Shown piece after piece: positions 33,062 through 42,394 of a stretch of DNA of 64,000 nucleotides. Location: positions 124,001-188,000 of the forward strand of contig JACKEL010000010.1 in assembly GCA_020632975.1 (NCBI GenBank). The letters run 5' to 3'. Made by a program: the position numbers and the translations under genes. Source of the DNA: Myxococcales bacterium. Its GTDB lineage: Bacteria > Myxococcota_C > UBA6777. Each line of letters opens with the position of its first letter. Position 1 is the stretch's first letter. The notes under the pieces were generated by a model, which ran no database searches, was not told the DNA's origin, and saw only the letters and a list, made by a program, of their open reading frames with translations.

Positions 33062-34891
33062 TTAGCTCCCTTCAAAGAGGGCTTCTTCAAAGACTTGTTG
33101 GGTCACGCGCAACGGTGGGGCTCCCTCCAGACGCAAACGGCGGATGAGTCGAGCGAGTCGCAAGAGACTTTGACGATCGAAAGACAGCATCGCGATGGCC
33201 TCCTCGCTAGGGGGCAGATATCGCTGCTCGATGCCTTCTTCCAAGGTCAAGATCCGCGAAACCACCTCCGTTATCCCTTCTTCTGCATGTGTAAGTGCCC
33301 ATGCCAAGAAGGATTCCAACATCTCACAAAGCGAACCAATCCGCCACTGCGCCAAAAGTCCACAGACAACGCGCTGAAGCGTTGGCGAAGTATGCAGAGA
33401 CCACGTCACCAGAGAAGAAGGCTCGCACAACAAAGGCTCTGCCTTGCACAAGGCCAAAGCCGCCCACAGCTCGTCCTCGCTTTCGGGCTCGCGCAAGATT
33501 CGACGAACATCGTTTGTCAACGAAAGCGTTGTAAGCCCGCCATGTTGTTGCAACAATTGCCAAAAGTAGATCCAAGTCTTGAGAGAAGCCGAACGCAACG
33601 TATCGCGGCATCGATACATCCCATGCGCGAGCCCTTGCCACAAGCTTTCGTCCTCAAAAAATCCCTGAAGATCCCGCATGATCAGACGCAAGGAAGGAAT
33701 AGGATGAGGCCGCAAGAGATGCGCCAACAAAGCATCCGTCAAAGCGGGGCCTTTTTGTGTGGAGAGCAGCGACAACAAGATAACTTGTTGGTCCACAGTA
33801 AAGCGCTCCCAAGAATCCATCAAAACGGGGATCTCCGCATCTTCTCGAATCAACCAAAGCGTTCGATAAGCCAAAAAGCTGGATTGACCGCGTTCCATCG
33901 AAGCCACTTTTTCCAAAGCAGGTCGCATCGAAGACGCAAACAACGGATTTGTGAGCAAGTGTCGATGGATCAGAGAAAATCCAAAGGCCTTTCTCTTGTG
34001 GCCCCACCGCGAGAGGGTTTCCACCATGATCTCAGACATCTTCTCTAGGCACTTTTGCCAAGTCGCTCCCACACTCGCCAAAAGCTCCTCGCGAACGACG
34101 TCTTCCAAAAGCGCCAAAGCATCGTGCAAACAAACAAAGGTCTCTGAGACATCAAGAGAAAGCAGACGTCGCTGTCGTATCCACGCCCAAAACCATCGGA
34201 TACCTCGATCGATCAGGTCGGTGTATTGGCGATTTACGAAGATATGCGAAAGAAAGAGCCCGAGTAATCCGTAGATATCGCCAGACAGCCTTTGCAACGT
34301 GTAGAACAACACTTCCTTTTCTTCGGGAGATCGGAGTTCACAGAATTTAATCAACAGGTTGTGAAACTCTGGACTACCACATGGAAACTCTCCACTGAGG
34401 AGCTCATCGCGCCAATAGGGAGCGGTTTGGACCAAGTGACAGCGCGCAGAAAAGTTACTCAACCATGGTATCCGTTGTTTGGAGGGCTTGCTCTCAAGGG
34501 TCATGCAGAGAACAGGCGCAAGCCAAGAAGGAAGGCTGATGGAGACCCTTCGCCACAGAGCCGCAGAGATCGAATCCTCTCGACCCGCCCACGAAGAGGC
34601 CAGCGCCATCAGTTTCTCAGGCTTTGCACGCTTCCCATCTTCGAACTGCATCCAGTGGTAGTCCAGCAAAGAAATCACAAGAAACCCCAAGCCTTTTTCG
34701 TTGACGGCTCCGTTCAAATGGCGCTTGATGTTCCTGTCCACCTCTTTGGCGGCGGGTCCGCCAAGATAGAGTTCCAATCGACGGTCTAGCTTCTGACGCA
34801 AAGGGGATTCGCGGAAGTCCTCGAAAAGCATCGCTTGTAAGGCTTCAATCCATTCGACTTCTTTCTGCTCATCTTGCTCAAGCCTGTTCAT
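33062..34891 (-). CDS. large helical hypothetical protein B
   Basis: 609 residues, no family recognised. Like its downstream neighbour it is soluble, helical and Leu-rich, with HEAT-like repeat character, and a shared C-terminal motif (RLARLIRRLRLEGAPPLRVTQQ). The ATG has GGAAGGA upstream. The pair is transcribed toward the sulfatase-like and polytopic membrane genes; a 166-bp gap precedes the latter. Both could serve one complex. Confidence 0.75.
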   Translation of the reverse strand: MNRLEQDEQKEVEWIEALQAMLFEDFRESPLRQKLDRRLELYLGGPAAKEVDRNIKRHLNGAVNEKGLGFLVISLLDYHWMQFEDGKRAKPEKLMALASSWAGREDSISAALWRRVSISLPSWLAPVLCMTLESKPSKQRIPWLSNFSARCHLVQTAPYWRDELLSGEFPCGSPEFHNLLIKFCELRSPEEKEVLFYTLQRLSGDIYGLLGLFLSHIFVNRQYTDLIDRGIRWFWAWIRQRRLLSLDVSETFVCLHDALALLEDVVREELLASVGATWQKCLEKMSEIMVETLSRWGHKRKAFGFSLIHRHLLTNPLFASSMRPALEKVASMERGQSSFLAYRTLWLIREDAEIPVLMDSWERFTVDQQVILLSLLSTQKGPALTDALLAHLLRPHPIPSLRLIMRDLQGFFEDESLWQGLAHGMYRCRDTLRSASLKTWIYFWQLLQQHGGLTTLSLTNDVRRILREPESEDELWAALALCKAEPLLCEPSSLVTWSLHTSPTLQRVVCGLLAQWRIGSLCEMLESFLAWALTHAEEGITEVVSRILTLEEGIEQRYLPPSEEAIAMLSFDRQSLLRLARLIRRLRLEGAPPLRVTQQVFEEALFEGS

Positions 34892-35188
34892 ACCCCTGTT
34901 CCTTCCGTCTCTTCAGAGCTTTGGCGCACAACACAAAAGAAAATGATTTGGTGCCCCAACACAACGAACCACCCTTGCCCGAAGTTCGCTTCCTAGAAAA
35001 AGCCTTGCCTTGGGATCTTGTGAAACATTTCCCAGACCACCCAACAAAAAACGTCCTTGTTCCCGCAGCTACAAGTCACCACATTGAAGCCTTGCAGAGA
35101 GACTTTAATGCGCGTAACCTCTCGCTCCACAAATCCGCGCAACAAGCGTCCACTTCGCGACTAGATGTTGGCTATGGAGAATTTTTCT

Positions 35189-36574
35189 ATGCATCGATCC
35201 CTTTCTTTCTTGTTTTATCCCACCAAGATGGACCTCTCTTCAAGAGGATGGTTTTATCTCTCGTCTTTGTTTGTATTAAGCGGCTCTCTTTTGCTTTGGG
35301 ATGCCGCCCCAAGCCTCGCAGCGCCCCCAACCTCGCGTCCCACCACGGCCACATCGCAACCGACACCTCCCCCCAAGCCTCAACCCACCTCGCAACCTGC
35401 GCCTCGCGCCGCATTTACACCTGTCCCACCTCCCCCCAAACCTGCTCACATCGTCAAACGCAACCAAGCCACCCAACGACTGATCTTTCGCGTATCGCAG
35501 CTTTTGGGCTTGCACATCCAAGACTTTGCGTTAGACCCCAAAAATCCTTGGTTGTTGGCGCACGCCCTGCTTGCGATGGGCCCTCAACAGCGACTCAGCG
35601 ATGGACGCCTTGTGATGGACGTTTTGGTGGGCGAAAATCTCCAATACAAAAAGTTTGGAAAACTCAGCTTGCTTGGTTTCCCCAAAGGCCCGAAAAAACA
35701 GTACATCGAAGCTCACCCCCACCTGTTTCTACAAATCCTTAGCCAACTCAAAACGCCCTTGGATCGTAAGTTTTCGTTCAAAGGAAAGCAGATCACCTTA
35801 CGCGACATCTTCAACAGTGCGCTGTATCAGTTCCCCTACCAAGCCAAAGGCCCAGCCCTGAGTCAGATGTCTTGGTTGTTGCTTGCGATGCGTGGAAACA
35901 TGCCTTCCAACTTGTGGCATTGGCGCAACGCAGAAGGAAAACAGATCAACCTTTTCCGCACAATGTGGCGCTTGTTCATCTACTTGGACCGTCTGACAGT
36001 CTTTTTGCGCACTCTACAGATGCGTGATGTCAAAGAGATCCCCAAAAACAAACTGCGCAACCAATACATCTACAAAGAGATCTACGGTGGCTTCTATCTC
36101 TTGCGCGCGAGCCTCGCATGGTTGGACCACCCTTTGCTGCGCCAAAGCAAGAAACTCAAGCTCCTCTCAAACGCCCAGATCGAACTTCTCTTCTATCGTT
36201 ATCTTGGCGAAAGCAAGCTCTATCAACGGATCTTCCAAGCTTCTCAGAAAAACTTAGGACAACGCTTCTTGATCTTGATGCAACAGATCCGCTTCACATC
36301 CCACTGGTTGAAGACCATCGTCGAAGCCCACAAACGCAAGCAATTCGAACTCACGAAAGCCTACAAACGCGATGTCCGCAGTGCCATTCAATTGCTCTGC
36401 GTGAGCGTATTGATCTTGGATCGCTTGGGATTCTTCCAAAAGAAACGCCTCGAACGAATGCGCGCTCTCAACGCACAAGGACGACGCTTTGTGATCGATC
36501 TCATCGCAGATGCCGCCCACGCACGCCACGCTCTCGTCATGCTCCAAACAGCACCCGATCTCTACCTCGACTAA
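35189..36574 (+). CDS. exported hypothetical protein with Pro/Thr-rich N-terminus
   Basis: 461 residues. An N-terminal hydrophobic stretch (WFYLSSLFVLSGSLLLW) ending in LAA marks export. It is followed by a Pro/Thr/Ala linker (PPTSRPTTATSQPTPPP) and a long helical domain (about 100-460) with many Leu, Lys and Arg, no known motif. The start at 35189 follows TGGAGA; later in-frame ATG at 35228 would give a shorter signal peptide. The gene stands alone and is divergent from the 33062-34891 gene over about 300 bp. Similar Pro-linker exported proteins are common in myxobacteria. Confidence 0.7.
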   Translation: MHRSLSFLFYPTKMDLSSRGWFYLSSLFVLSGSLLLWDAAPSLAAPPTSRPTTATSQPTPPPKPQPTSQPAPRAAFTPVPPPPKPAHIVKRNQATQRLIFRVSQLLGLHIQDFALDPKNPWLLAHALLAMGPQQRLSDGRLVMDVLVGENLQYKKFGKLSLLGFPKGPKKQYIEAHPHLFLQILSQLKTPLDRKFSFKGKQITLRDIFNSALYQFPYQAKGPALSQMSWLLLAMRGNMPSNLWHWRNAEGKQINLFRTMWRLFIYLDRLTVFLRTLQMRDVKEIPKNKLRNQYIYKEIYGGFYLLRASLAWLDHPLLRQSKKLKLLSNAQIELLFYRYLGESKLYQRIFQASQKNLGQRFLILMQQIRFTSHWLKTIVEAHKRKQFELTKAYKRDVRSAIQLLCVSVLILDRLGFFQKKRLERMRALNAQGRRFVIDLIADAAHARHALVMLQTAPDLYLD

Positions 36575-36699
36575 ATAGCCCCTGCTTTCTCTGCCTCAAC
36601 GCCCCTACTCGCCCCCCTCTCGACTCCTCCCCAAAGCCTCGAAAAGCTCCCAACACCGTGAACATCCCCGTATCTTGGGCTTTTCCCACTTTTGTGGAC

Positions 36700-37203
36700 T
36701 CAATGCGAGATCTCGCGATGTTCAAGAACCCCTAGCAATCGCACCAACAACACGCGCAGATGTTGCCAGTCCTCTTCCCCCAAAGCCTCGGCAAGCTCTC
36801 CCTCAACCTCACCCAAGACCTGCAAGCCTTCCATCAAAGCTTGTGCGCCCCCCACAAAATGGATCTTTCGTGCGCGTCGATCTTCTGGGTCCACCACCCG
36901 CTCCAAAACCCCCCAAGAAACAAGCTCCTCGACAAGCTGGCCCACCGCTTGTTTGCTCACGCCCATACGCTCCGCAAGCGTTGTTAAACGGGTGCCTTCC
37001 AAATCAATGTGCGGAAACAAAGCTGTGTGGGCAGGACGCAACCGAACCCCGACCTTCTTGCTTACACGCTCCAACCCTTCTTCGTTGACCAGCCGCGCAC
37101 AACGCATCAAGACTTGCCCCACGCTTCCTCGCTTGGCATGCTCCAACTGCTCACGGGCTCCTGTTTCTTCTTTGGCCAACTTTGTCTTCTCTTGCTTCTC
37201 CAT
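36700..37203 (-). CDS. MarR-family transcriptional regulator
   Basis: 167 residues. A charged N-terminus leads into a winged helix-turn-helix (about 55-125) with the MarR core TTLAERMGVSKQAVGQLVEEL and the wing DPEDRRARKIHF. C-terminal helices form the usual dimer part. It is divergent from the DUF4336 gene and the 98-bp spacer holds two near-identical palindromic 17-mers, so it most likely represses both transcripts and answers to a small ligand. Confidence 0.9.
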   Translation of the reverse strand: MEKQEKTKLAKEETGAREQLEHAKRGSVGQVLMRCARLVNEEGLERVSKKVGVRLRPAHTALFPHIDLEGTRLTTLAERMGVSKQAVGQLVEELVSWGVLERVVDPEDRRARKIHFVGGAQALMEGLQVLGEVEGELAEALGEEDWQHLRVLLVRLLGVLEHREISH

Positions 37204-37230
37204 GCAGCTTTTCCTTTTCTTCAGCTCTCT

Positions 37231-37247
37231 CTTGACAATTAGTCAAG
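37231..37247. promoter_or_regulatory. MarR-type operator 1
   Basis: CTTGACAATTAGTCAAG is an inverted repeat (CTTGAC/GTCAAG, 5-base centre) overlapping the -35 hexamer TTGACA. Read on the minus strand it differs from operator 2 at three of 17 positions. Confidence 0.6.
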
Positions 37248-37261
37248 TACACTTTACTAAT
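37232..37261 (+). promoter_or_regulatory. promoter of the DUF4336 gene
   Basis: TTGACA (37232-37237), a 17-base spacer and TACTAA(T) (37255-37261). Both boxes lie inside the two operator-like sites, so a bound repressor would exclude RNA polymerase. Confidence 0.55.
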
Positions 37262-37268
37262 CATCAAG
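37252..37268. promoter_or_regulatory. MarR-type operator 2
   Basis: CTTTACTAATCATCAAG overlaps the -10 region. Its centre is 21 bp from that of operator 1, two helical turns, so two dimers could bind the same DNA face. Confidence 0.55.
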
Positions 37269-37301
37269 TCAAGTCGTTCGTGAAAGAAGAAAGGGAAAAA
37301 G

Positions 37302-37991
37302 ATGAGCCAGTTACGTGCTTGGGTTCCAGGGATATGGTTTGCGGAGGGTGAGGTCCAGTTGATGCCGGGTGCTTATTTGAGCACACGGATGACAGTGATT
37401 CGTTTGTCCGATGGGGGTTTGTGGTTGCACTCTCCGATCGAGATCGATGATGAGCTTGCTGGCGAGCTAAAGGAACTGGGTCAAGTGCGTTACTTGGTAT
37501 CTCCCAACCTCTTCCACCACCTCTACTTGGGGACAGCCCAAAAGCGCTATCCACAAGCCAAGCTATACGCGCCTGTGGGCTTGGCAGCCAAGCGTCCAGA
37601 TCTGACGATCCACGGGACTTGGAGCGATAGCTTTGCGGGGCCTTGGGGAGACGAGATCGAGCATTTGTGTTTGGGTGGGATGCCCAAACTTCAAGAGACG
37701 ATCTTTTATCATCCCAAGACAGAAACCCTTCTCACAACGGACTTGGTATTCAACCTTCAAGACAACATCCATGGGTGGATGAGCCACATCCTCTACCGCG
37801 TGTTGGGGACCTACAAACAGTTCAAAGTGAGCCCGATCTTCACTTCTCAAATCAAAGACAAGCAGGCCTTTTCTGAGGGATGCAAAGGGCTGTTTGGGTG
37901 GGCATTTTCGCGCATCATCATGGCACATGGCCGTCCCATCGATCAACGTGCAGAAGAATATCTCCGAGTAGCTTTGGCGCGTTGGCTCTAA
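37302..37991 (+). CDS. DUF4336 / metallo-hydrolase-like protein
   Basis: 229 residues. N-terminal beta-rich part (GIWFAEGEVQLMPGAYLSTRMTV region), LVSPNLFHHLYLG (His pair) and FSRIIMAHGRPID are the pattern of DUF4336, a family with a reduced metallo-beta-lactamase-like fold. The usual HxHxDH is not present, so catalysis may be lost or altered. Divergent from the MarR gene and under the promoter/operator pair at 37231-37268. The ATG follows AAAGGGAAAAAG. A C-terminal relative exists as a fragment at 10114-10392. Confidence 0.75.
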   Translation: MSQLRAWVPGIWFAEGEVQLMPGAYLSTRMTVIRLSDGGLWLHSPIEIDDELAGELKELGQVRYLVSPNLFHHLYLGTAQKRYPQAKLYAPVGLAAKRPDLTIHGTWSDSFAGPWGDEIEHLCLGGMPKLQETIFYHPKTETLLTTDLVFNLQDNIHGWMSHILYRVLGTYKQFKVSPIFTSQIKDKQAFSEGCKGLFGWAFSRIIMAHGRPIDQRAEEYLRVALARWL

Positions 37992-38102
37992 GAAACCCTC
38001 CTTTTTTCTTCCCCCCGATCTTCATCTCCCCCGCAAACGACCGTATCAAAACAAATTGAGAGCATCTTTCCCTAAGAAAGACATAAGGCATTACCAAGCA
38101 TT

Positions 38103-38131
38103 TTGAACAAGAGTTCTATACAAACTCTATT
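38103..38131 (+). promoter_or_regulatory. possible sigma70 promoter of the roadblock cluster
   Basis: TTGAAC (38103-38108), 17-base spacer, TCTATT (38126-38131), about 95 bases before the first gene. It overlaps the inverted repeat GAACAAGAGTTC (38105-38116). Confidence 0.3.
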
Positions 38132-38227
38132 CAAACCACCTTTGCGGGCCTAGAGCTTAACCACAAAGCAAGAGACAGGCTTGCAAGGGATCTATAGAAC
38201 GTATAGGATGAATGGCTCCTCAAGGAT

Positions 38228-40342
38228 TTGATCAACATTGGCACCTTGGACTCCACAAATACAACCCTACAACTTCGCCAACGGGTACGACTCTTGAGCA
38301 GATCAACGCGAGAACTACAAATCGACGCCTACATCAATCAAGCGCGTCTTCATGCGAGCCGCGGAGAGCAAGAAAAGGCTCTCTACTACTGGGGTCTTGT
38401 CATACAAGTTGATCCAGAGAATCCACAAGCACGTGCGTACTTCCAACAGCTTGGGACATCAAGTCGTTTGGACGCCGTGAGAACATCAGCACCCAATGAA
38501 CGCTGGAATACATCTGCCCCACCTCCTTGGCATGAAGATTACCGAGGGGGCGCCCCTCGTTCGCCCTACCCTCACTCTCAAACGCCTCCGCCTCTCCTTC
38601 CGCTCGAAGAAGCTCGACTCAAAGGGCTACAAGATGTGGAAAACTCTTGGCAGGCTTCTGAGCTTGAGTTGCCCATGGAATACGAGGACTCTCCCAACAA
38701 CCAAGCAGACTTCCTGAGTCCTTACTCACGTCCCTCACCACTCTCTCGCTCTGCGGCGGAGTGGCTGGCCACGGTTTCTGATGCAGAGGAAGAAGGCCAA
38801 ACCATCATCGCCCCTGCGCGTTCGGCCCTCAATGAAGTCTTGCGCAGTTCGATGGAGGCATTGCCACCATTGGAACCTAGCGCGCTTTATCACGAGTTGC
38901 CCCCAGCCTTTGCGGAACCTGAGATCACGACCGCTCGACCAGTCGCGCCTCCTCAAGTCAACGAGCGCCCGATCACACGCCCTCCGACCATGCCTCCGCT
39001 CTCGCAGCCCCCTTCCCAACCTCCTCCCTCCAGAACGCCGTCCAAGCCGCCACCTTCGCGCCCTTTGACGCAACCACCCGCCCCAGGAACACCCACGGGG
39101 CAATCGCGTTCTTCGATCAATCTTCCTCGTGCATCTCGGACATCTGCGCCCCAACAGGCAGACGAGATGTTGGCCCGTGCCTTGGCGATGGCACTGTCCA
39201 AAGAACAAAAGACCTCGACAGGTGGCTCCAAAGCCAACCTACCCACCACACGCGAAACGCGCTCTTCTGCTCATTGGTCGCGCACACAGTCTTCCCCACA
39301 GCAACGAACCAAGCCCCCAACCCCAAGCCCTTCGGCAACACCTTCTCAAAACCGCTTGGCTGCTGCGATGTCGTCCCAACAACGACTGTCTTCCGCAAGA
39401 GCCACAGCCCCCAACACAGGCTCGGCTTCCAATTGGAAAGCAAGCCGTTCGCAAAACAAACTTGTCTCCGCGACTCCAGCTCCCGCCCAACTGACCGACG
39501 AAAACCAAAAGAAGTTGGAAGCACTTGTGCGGGCCCTTGATAGCGCGCTGCGAACAGAAGCCTCAGAACCCGCCGCGCCAAAAGAACCCGAACTCATGAA
39601 TGCGGATTCTTCCAAAGGCACGTCGTCTTTGGAAGATGACTTCGCAGCAGAAGCGCTCACAGGCCAATTCCCTGTCCTCAAGGTCGCGCCTCCTTCTGAA
39701 GAAGAGCCTGCCTACATCCCTCCCAACCCATCTCCAGCGAAAAGCACCGAGGGAGACTCCGCAGAGCAGGCCAAGATCTCGGGCAAAGCGATCAACCAAG
39801 CCGCAGAACGACTCACCGCTGAACTACGCGCAAGTCTTGCTTTTTTTAGCACGGATGAGTTGGAAAAAGGCCAAGAAGATCCTGAGTCGATGATCAACGA
39901 GATCCTTGATATCATCGCAGGGCACGAGCAAAAAAGTCTCTCCCAAGAAACCTTGACCGCGATCCTTGATCAAACGCTGCAAAATCTCCAAGGCCCCCAG
40001 TACGACTACGCTTCCGTGGATAGCAACTTCACGCCTGCGGGCCTTGAGTCGATGTCGGCTTCTCAAGTCCAGCTCCATGCAGTCACACCGCCCTTGCCTG
40101 CGAAACCCGAAGAAAAAGAACTCGCCCCTCGCGCTCCCCAAGCCGCACCTGTGAGTGCTGCTCCTTCGGCAAGCAACGAGGATGAAGAAGCCTTTGAAGA
40201 ACTGTTTAAACAAGCCATGACCACGTATCTACGGCGACAATACAAACAGGCGCTCTCGCTCTTTGAGGAGTGCTTGCGCCTGCGTCCGGACGATCAACGA
40301 ACACTCTACAATGTCGAGCGCTTACGAAAACGCGTCACCTGA
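38228..40342 (+). CDS. TPR protein with long disordered middle (TTG start)
   Basis: 704 residues. Residues about 32-72 form a TPR hairpin (YINQARLHASRGEQEKALYY), then about 550 residues of Pro/Ser/Thr/Ala-rich disorder, with short helical stretches near 430-600, and a second TPR at the C-terminus (FKQAMTTYLRRQYKQALSLF, then LRPDDQRTLYN). No ATG is available in frame; TTG at 38228 is the first possible start, close to AAGGA, so the true start may be a little downstream. First gene of the ParA/roadblock cluster; such proteins often act as cytoplasmic scaffolds that localise partners. Confidence 0.75.
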   Translation: MINIGTLDSTNTTLQLRQRVRLLSRSTRELQIDAYINQARLHASRGEQEKALYYWGLVIQVDPENPQARAYFQQLGTSSRLDAVRTSAPNERWNTSAPPPWHEDYRGGAPRSPYPHSQTPPPLLPLEEARLKGLQDVENSWQASELELPMEYEDSPNNQADFLSPYSRPSPLSRSAAEWLATVSDAEEEGQTIIAPARSALNEVLRSSMEALPPLEPSALYHELPPAFAEPEITTARPVAPPQVNERPITRPPTMPPLSQPPSQPPPSRTPSKPPPSRPLTQPPAPGTPTGQSRSSINLPRASRTSAPQQADEMLARALAMALSKEQKTSTGGSKANLPTTRETRSSAHWSRTQSSPQQRTKPPTPSPSATPSQNRLAAAMSSQQRLSSARATAPNTGSASNWKASRSQNKLVSATPAPAQLTDENQKKLEALVRALDSALRTEASEPAAPKEPELMNADSSKGTSSLEDDFAAEALTGQFPVLKVAPPSEEEPAYIPPNPSPAKSTEGDSAEQAKISGKAINQAAERLTAELRASLAFFSTDELEKGQEDPESMINEILDIIAGHEQKSLSQETLTAILDQTLQNLQGPQYDYASVDSNFTPAGLESMSASQVQLHAVTPPLPAKPEEKELAPRAPQAAPVSAAPSASNEDEEAFEELFKQAMTTYLRRQYKQALSLFEECLRLRPDDQRTLYNVERLRKRVT

Positions 40343-40410
40343 TCTCTCGGCTCGTTCACGTCGTATCCTGATCTAGTCCTTCAACTTCGTTACCTACAGA
40401 GGAAAGAACA

Positions 40411-41217
40411 TTGAGAGCGCTGGTAGTAGCAAGCCCCAAAGGTGGAGATGGCAAAACAACCTTGTCCCTCAACCTTGCTTTTGCACTCGCACGAAGAGGC
40501 TGGCGTATCCTTTTGATCGAAGTCGATTCCCAAGGATCTCTGGGCTCCTCCCTCTCTGCCAAGCTACAACGTGCCCCTGGACTTGTGGGGATGACTCTCC
40601 ACAACCATCCACTCGAACGCGCGCGCATCGTCACGCGTCAAGTGGGCCTCCACCTTTTGCCTGTAGGCGCTTTGCCCCGCCAAAACAGCGCACTTTGGCG
40701 TAGCGTCATGGTCCAACAACAAGGTCTGCTCCAAGTCCTTGAACAAGCCCGCGCAGAGTACGACCTCTGTATCCTCGATACCCCCGCAGGACTGGGCGAA
40801 CTCAGCCTCGCAGCGATGCGCGCAGCCAATGCCCTCTTGAGCCCGATCCAAGCGGAGCCTTTGGCCTTGCGCTGTTTTCCCCAACTTCTTGAACAGCTCC
40901 ATTGGTTGCGTTCAGAAGACTATGCCATCGAACTTACGGGCATGATCGTCACAATGTGGCAAGCTGAAAGCGCGATCTCTTCAGCGTCTCTTCACGAGAT
41001 ACGACAGCGTTTCCCCTCACATGTGCTGTTTCGCACCCATATCCCACGCGACCAAGCTTTCCTTGAGGCCAGCGCTGTCGGTTCACCTCTCGGGCTCATG
41101 CCCTCCAATTTCCAGCCATTGGCCTTGCTCTTTGAACAACTCGCCATCGAGTTGGAAGACCGACTCTCCTTGGTAGAACAGCCTGTTCTAGGAGAACGGA
41201 TGCCCCTCGTGGATTAA
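40411..41217 (+). CDS. ParA/MinD-like ATPase (TTG start)
   Basis: 268 residues. Deviant Walker A KGGDGKTT (residues 10-17, with Asp where Val is usual), Walker B-like LCILDTPAG, and switch region typical of ParA/MinD. Such ATPases pattern proteins on membranes or DNA. No ParB or parS site is near, so a role in positioning the roadblock or TPR proteins is more likely than plasmid-type partition. The start is TTG at 40411, with GAGGAAAG eight bases upstream. It lies 68 bp after the TPR gene and about 100 bp before the first roadblock gene. Confidence 0.85.
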   Translation: MRALVVASPKGGDGKTTLSLNLAFALARRGWRILLIEVDSQGSLGSSLSAKLQRAPGLVGMTLHNHPLERARIVTRQVGLHLLPVGALPRQNSALWRSVMVQQQGLLQVLEQARAEYDLCILDTPAGLGELSLAAMRAANALLSPIQAEPLALRCFPQLLEQLHWLRSEDYAIELTGMIVTMWQAESAISSASLHEIRQRFPSHVLFRTHIPRDQAFLEASAVGSPLGLMPSNFQPLALLFEQLAIELEDRLSLVEQPVLGERMPLVD

Positions 41218-41319
41218 TTCTGACACAAAGAGAAGACCTTCTCTATTCTCTAGGGCTTGTCCACTGCCCTTTTGTTGCTTGCTGTGAACCTGTTGTATCC
41301 GACTGCATCGGAGCTTTTT

Positions 41320-42375
41320 ATGAACAAGCCTTCTCTCCTGTGGATCGAACAAACACGTCTTGACGCCCTCTTTGAGCAGGTAAGTCCTTCTCATGCGCGT
41401 GCAAACAATTCGATGCTCCATCTCCCTTACCAAGAAGCGCTTTTGTTTGACCAAGAACCTCCCCCCAACAAACCTGTTTCTCCGCCAGCACTTAGCTATG
41501 CCCCCTCTTTGCCCCCACCTCCGTTCAAGACATCGACGTCGATTCGACAACCGACCTTCAACGACGCGACCTCTGAGCCATCCTTGGAGTTTGAGCTTCC
41601 TTCAAGTACACACCAGCTTTCTTTGTCGCCCCAAACTCCGCCAGCTCCGCTCTCTCTGCGCTCGGATGACCCGATGCTGATCCAACGTGCGGAAGAGATC
41701 GCCGCGCGCTTCATGCCTTTTAGAAGCCTCAAGGCCCCACCGCCAAGCTACCACCCGCTCCACGCCACAACGCGTCTGTCTTCGTTGGAAGCCCTGAGCC
41801 CACGTGAGCCTGTGCCTGTGGGATACCTCACCGATCTTATCGATCCTGTCGAGAACTTGATCGACGAAGAGATCCTTTGGAACCTTCCCGAAGAGAGCAA
41901 TTTCACGGCTCCTGCGCGCTTGCCGCTTGCGCCCATCGCGCCTCTTTGGATGCCCCCTCCTGCTCCTGAAAGAACGCCACCCATCTTTTTGGAAGCGGAT
42001 CGTCTCGACAAAGCTTTCGAGCGTTTTGTCGAGTGGTTGTTGCCTTCTACGGGCGCTTACCTGGCTTTTCTTTGTGACGAAGACGGACTCCCCCTCGCAA
42101 GCGCTGATGCCTCAGAAGAAGCGATGTCATGGGGACCCATGCTGTACCAACAGATCATGGCTATCCGTTCGGCCTTTCCTGAACAAAATCAAAAGCATCT
42201 CGCCGCGCGCGCTGTGTGTTTGCAGCTCGATTCTCAATATGCGCTTAGCCTCTTTTGGATCCAAACCCCGCTAGGCCCAATGACTTTAGGTCTTGTTCGT
42301 CCCGATCCCATCGAAGATATCACGCTTTGCCCGTTTTTGGGTGCTTTGCAAGAGACCATTGCCCGTTTCGCCTAA
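41320..42375 (+). CDS. roadblock/LC7-like protein with Pro-rich N-terminus
   Basis: 351 residues. The first 240 are Pro/Ser/Leu-rich and mostly disordered; residues about 245-350 (RLDKAFERFVEWL, AYLAFLCDEDGLPLASADA, LGPMTLGLVRPD) match the roadblock/LC7 fold, which in myxobacteria (MglB and relatives) regulates small GTPases or binds partners. The ATG at 41320 has CGGAGC six bases upstream; a TTG at 41257 begins a hydrophobic stretch and is less likely. No Ras-like GTPase is found in the window. Confidence 0.75.
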   Translation: MNKPSLLWIEQTRLDALFEQVSPSHARANNSMLHLPYQEALLFDQEPPPNKPVSPPALSYAPSLPPPPFKTSTSIRQPTFNDATSEPSLEFELPSSTHQLSLSPQTPPAPLSLRSDDPMLIQRAEEIAARFMPFRSLKAPPPSYHPLHATTRLSSLEALSPREPVPVGYLTDLIDPVENLIDEEILWNLPEESNFTAPARLPLAPIAPLWMPPPAPERTPPIFLEADRLDKAFERFVEWLLPSTGAYLAFLCDEDGLPLASADASEEAMSWGPMLYQQIMAIRSAFPEQNQKHLAARAVCLQLDSQYALSLFWIQTPLGPMTLGLVRPDPIEDITLCPFLGALQETIARFA

Positions 42376-42394
42376 TTAGAAGGAGAGTGTACGG

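Noticed and set aside
34921..35188. start of a plus-strand frame before the exported protein
   Set aside because: It runs out of phase through the gene at 35189-36574 and lacks a ribosome site.
38105..38116. GAACAAGAGTTC, a LexA-box-like GAAC-N4-GTTC
   Set aside because: A single such match is expected by chance in about 65 kb and there is no link to DNA repair genes, so it is not called an SOS box.
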